Shown: in pieces, positions 6,186 to 6,707 of the stretch
Layout: each line of letters opens with the position of its first letter
How positions within the stretch are numbered: the stretch's first letter is position 1
Assembly: GCA_964435025.1 (NCBI GenBank)
Contig: CAYSXL010000025.1
Span: forward strand, 1 to 6,707
Origin: PWHW01 sp964435025
GTDB lineage: Bacteria > Patescibacteriota > Minisyncoccia > Minisyncoccales > PWPS01
Direction: 5' to 3'
Length of the DNA: 6,707 bases
The notes under the pieces: model-generated
Database searches by the model: none
What the model saw: the letters and a program-made list of their open reading frames with translations, nothing else
Told to the model about the DNA's origin: nothing
Position numbers and translations under genes: made by a program

Positions 6186-6227
6186 GCCTCTCCCCGTCCC
6201 GCATATAACGGAACGGGACCCAGGGCC
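6186..6227 (-). terminator. GC-rich hairpin between the DUF5320 and DUF134 genes
   Basis: On the minus strand CCCGTTCCG (6217-6209) pairs with CGGGACGGG (6201-6193), nine pairs with one G-T, around a seven-base loop. Outer GGCC segments (6227-6224 region and 6189-6185 region) can add pairing. The following stretch (CTCTTTCTTTATTA) is only moderately T-rich, so it may be a leaky terminator that lets some transcript reach the DUF134 gene, or an mRNA stability/processing stem. On the plus strand it is followed by a better T-run, but there is no plus-strand gene to end. Confidence 0.55.
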
Positions 6228-6233
6228 TTCTTT

Positions 6234-6440
6234 TTATTTTTGGTCCTCAATTTCGGATAACCTTTCTTTTACAGCCTTAAGCTCTTTTTCAAGGCTTTCG
6301 ACTTCTTCTTTGAGCATCTCGGACTCTTCATTCTTTGAGAAAAATCTTCTACCGTATCCCTCTCCCCGAAAGCAAGGACCCATTCTTCTCCCACTTCCCA
6401 TTCCGTACCCAAAAGGACCTGTTTTATCAAATCTAGGCAT
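6234..6440 (-). CDS. DUF5320 protein with C-terminal coiled coil
   Basis: The 68-residue product begins MPRFDKTGPFGYGMGSGRRMGPCF, the hallmark of DUF5320-type proteins: a Gly/Arg-rich, low-complexity head with TGP and a single Cys (C23). The tail, about residues 38-66, is an amphipathic heptad-like helix (EMLKEEVESLEKELKAVKERLSEIE), predicted to be a coiled coil for oligomerisation. The function of the family is unknown. In other genomes it commonly sits beside DUF134 proteins and NifX/NifB-like dinitrogenase iron-molybdenum cofactor-type proteins, suggesting a metal- or redox-related role. Here DUF134 follows and a permease end precedes, but no NifX-like gene is in view. It has its own strong promoter with a leader of about 35 bases and no well-placed Shine-Dalgarno site. 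The short length is normal for the family. Confidence 0.85.
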   Translation of the reverse strand: MPRFDKTGPFGYGMGSGRRMGPCFRGEGYGRRFFSKNEESEMLKEEVESLEKELKAVKERLSEIEDQK

Positions 6441-6481
6441 ATATTTGTGTAATTGGTGAATAAATCGACCTTTGTATTATA

Positions 6482-6510
6482 AGTATATACCCATAACTAT
6501 CTTTTGTCAA
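6482..6510 (-). promoter_or_regulatory. Strong sigma70-type promoter for the DUF5320 gene
   Basis: A perfect TTGACA -35 (6510-6505) and TATACT -10 (6487-6482) are separated by the ideal 17 bases. A second TATAAT-like run follows immediately. Initiation is expected near 6475, about 35 bases before the ATG. It begins six bases after the T-tract of the preceding terminator. This is the best promoter in the window. Confidence 0.8.
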
Positions 6511-6516
6511 CTTTTT

Positions 6517-6544
6517 AAAAAAACAGAGAAAATCCTCTGTTTTT
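6517..6544 (-). terminator. Intrinsic terminator after the permease gene
   Basis: A ten-pair perfect stem, AAAAACAGAG (6544-6535 on the minus strand: reads AAAAACAGAG) against CTCTGTTTTT (6528-6519), encloses a six-base loop and runs into seven consecutive T residues on the minus strand. It starts about 28 bases past the permease stop codon. Its symmetry lets it act in both directions. Only the inner five pairs contain G or C, so it is of moderate stability but has the classic form. Confidence 0.8.
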
Positions 6545-6572
6545 ATCTTGTTTTTCCAGTTAACGTGACCAG

Positions 6573-6707
6573 CTAAAAAAGGAAATTTAAAAGAAATCCT
6601 AGCACGATAATACCAAGAGACAAAATTGCCCCGTAATAAAAAAGGAGTTTTTTTTGCATCGCTTTTTTCAACAGAATAAATTGGGGCAAAGAAAGTGTTG
6701 CAACCGC
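6573..6707 (-). CDS. C-terminal end of a DUF318/ArsP-type permease (partial)
   Basis: A frame open from the right edge gives 44 residues before TAG (6575-6573). It reads ATLSLPQFILLKKAMQKK, then a hydrophobic segment YYGAILSLGIIVLGFLLNFL ending at the C-terminus. A SLPE/Q-hILRKxh-K-K block followed by one terminal membrane helix ending G-hhhN-hh strongly resembles the end of the predicted permease family DUF318/YraQ (ArsP_1), multi-pass transporters that include organoarsenical and possibly other metal(loid) exporters. The start and most helices lie outside the window, so substrate and length cannot be judged. An ATG at codon 17 could in principle start a 28-residue membrane peptide, but the upstream codons fit the family and are unlikely to be noncoding. 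It is followed by a terminator and then the DUF5320 promoter. Confidence 0.65.
   Translation of the reverse strand, partial: AVATLSLPQFILLKKAMQKKLLFYYGAILSLGIIVLGFLLNFLF

Noticed and set aside
6133..6204. 24-residue N-terminal extension of the DUF134 frame
   Set aside because: The family starts at MPRPK (ATG at 6132); the extension is unlike the family and would overlap the intergenic hairpin.
1..6707. CRISPR arrays, tRNA or rRNA genes, transposons or riboswitches
   Set aside because: No regular direct repeats, cloverleaf or T-loop motifs, transposase frames or recognised aptamer patterns were seen on either strand.

Overview
The window is AT-rich, and every gene I can support lies on the minus strand, so transcription runs from high to low coordinates. 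The most likely source is a Candidate Phyla Radiation (Patescibacteria, Parcubacteria-like) bacterium or a close relative. This is inferred from the single-TM VirD4/TraG-type ATPase paired with a small charged protein, the scarcity of Shine-Dalgarno sites, the extended -10 promoters sitting almost on the start codons, and the compact gene spacing. No rRNA or other taxonomic marker is present, so the assignment is tentative. Stop codons are TAA, TAG and one TGA, which fits the standard bacterial code.

In transcription order: (1) 6573-6707 is the C-terminal end of a multi-pass membrane protein resembling the DUF318/ArsP-type permease family, closed by a clean intrinsic terminator. (2) A near-consensus sigma70 promoter (6482-6510) drives a DUF5320 protein (6234-6440). 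A strong GC-rich hairpin separates it from a DUF134/UPF0251 helix-turn-helix protein (5851-6132). (3) A 264-bp spacer holds a small GC-richer island and promoter candidates. (4) A 673-residue protein (3565-5586) joins a Kef-type CPA2 cation:proton antiporter to a C-terminal class I SAM-methyltransferase-like domain. (5) A YjbQ-family protein (3033-3476) follows, with its own extended -10 promoter and terminator. (6) A separate transcription unit follows (2930 down to the left edge): a 129-residue charged protein, an 813-residue membrane-anchored DNA-translocase-type ATPase starting one base after it, and the first 18 codons of a further gene.

The most unusual item is the antiporter-methyltransferase fusion. 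Kef-type antiporters commonly carry a cytoplasmic Rossmann-fold RCK/KTN domain that gates ion flux in response to nucleotide or glutathione adducts. Here a different Rossmann-fold domain, of the kind that binds S-adenosylmethionine, occupies that position. A SAM- or SAH-responsive transporter, or a membrane-tethered methyltransferase, are both possible readings, and neither can be settled from sequence alone. The permease/DUF5320/DUF134 group resembles small metal- or redox-associated loci, but the partner that would fix its role lies outside the window or is absent.
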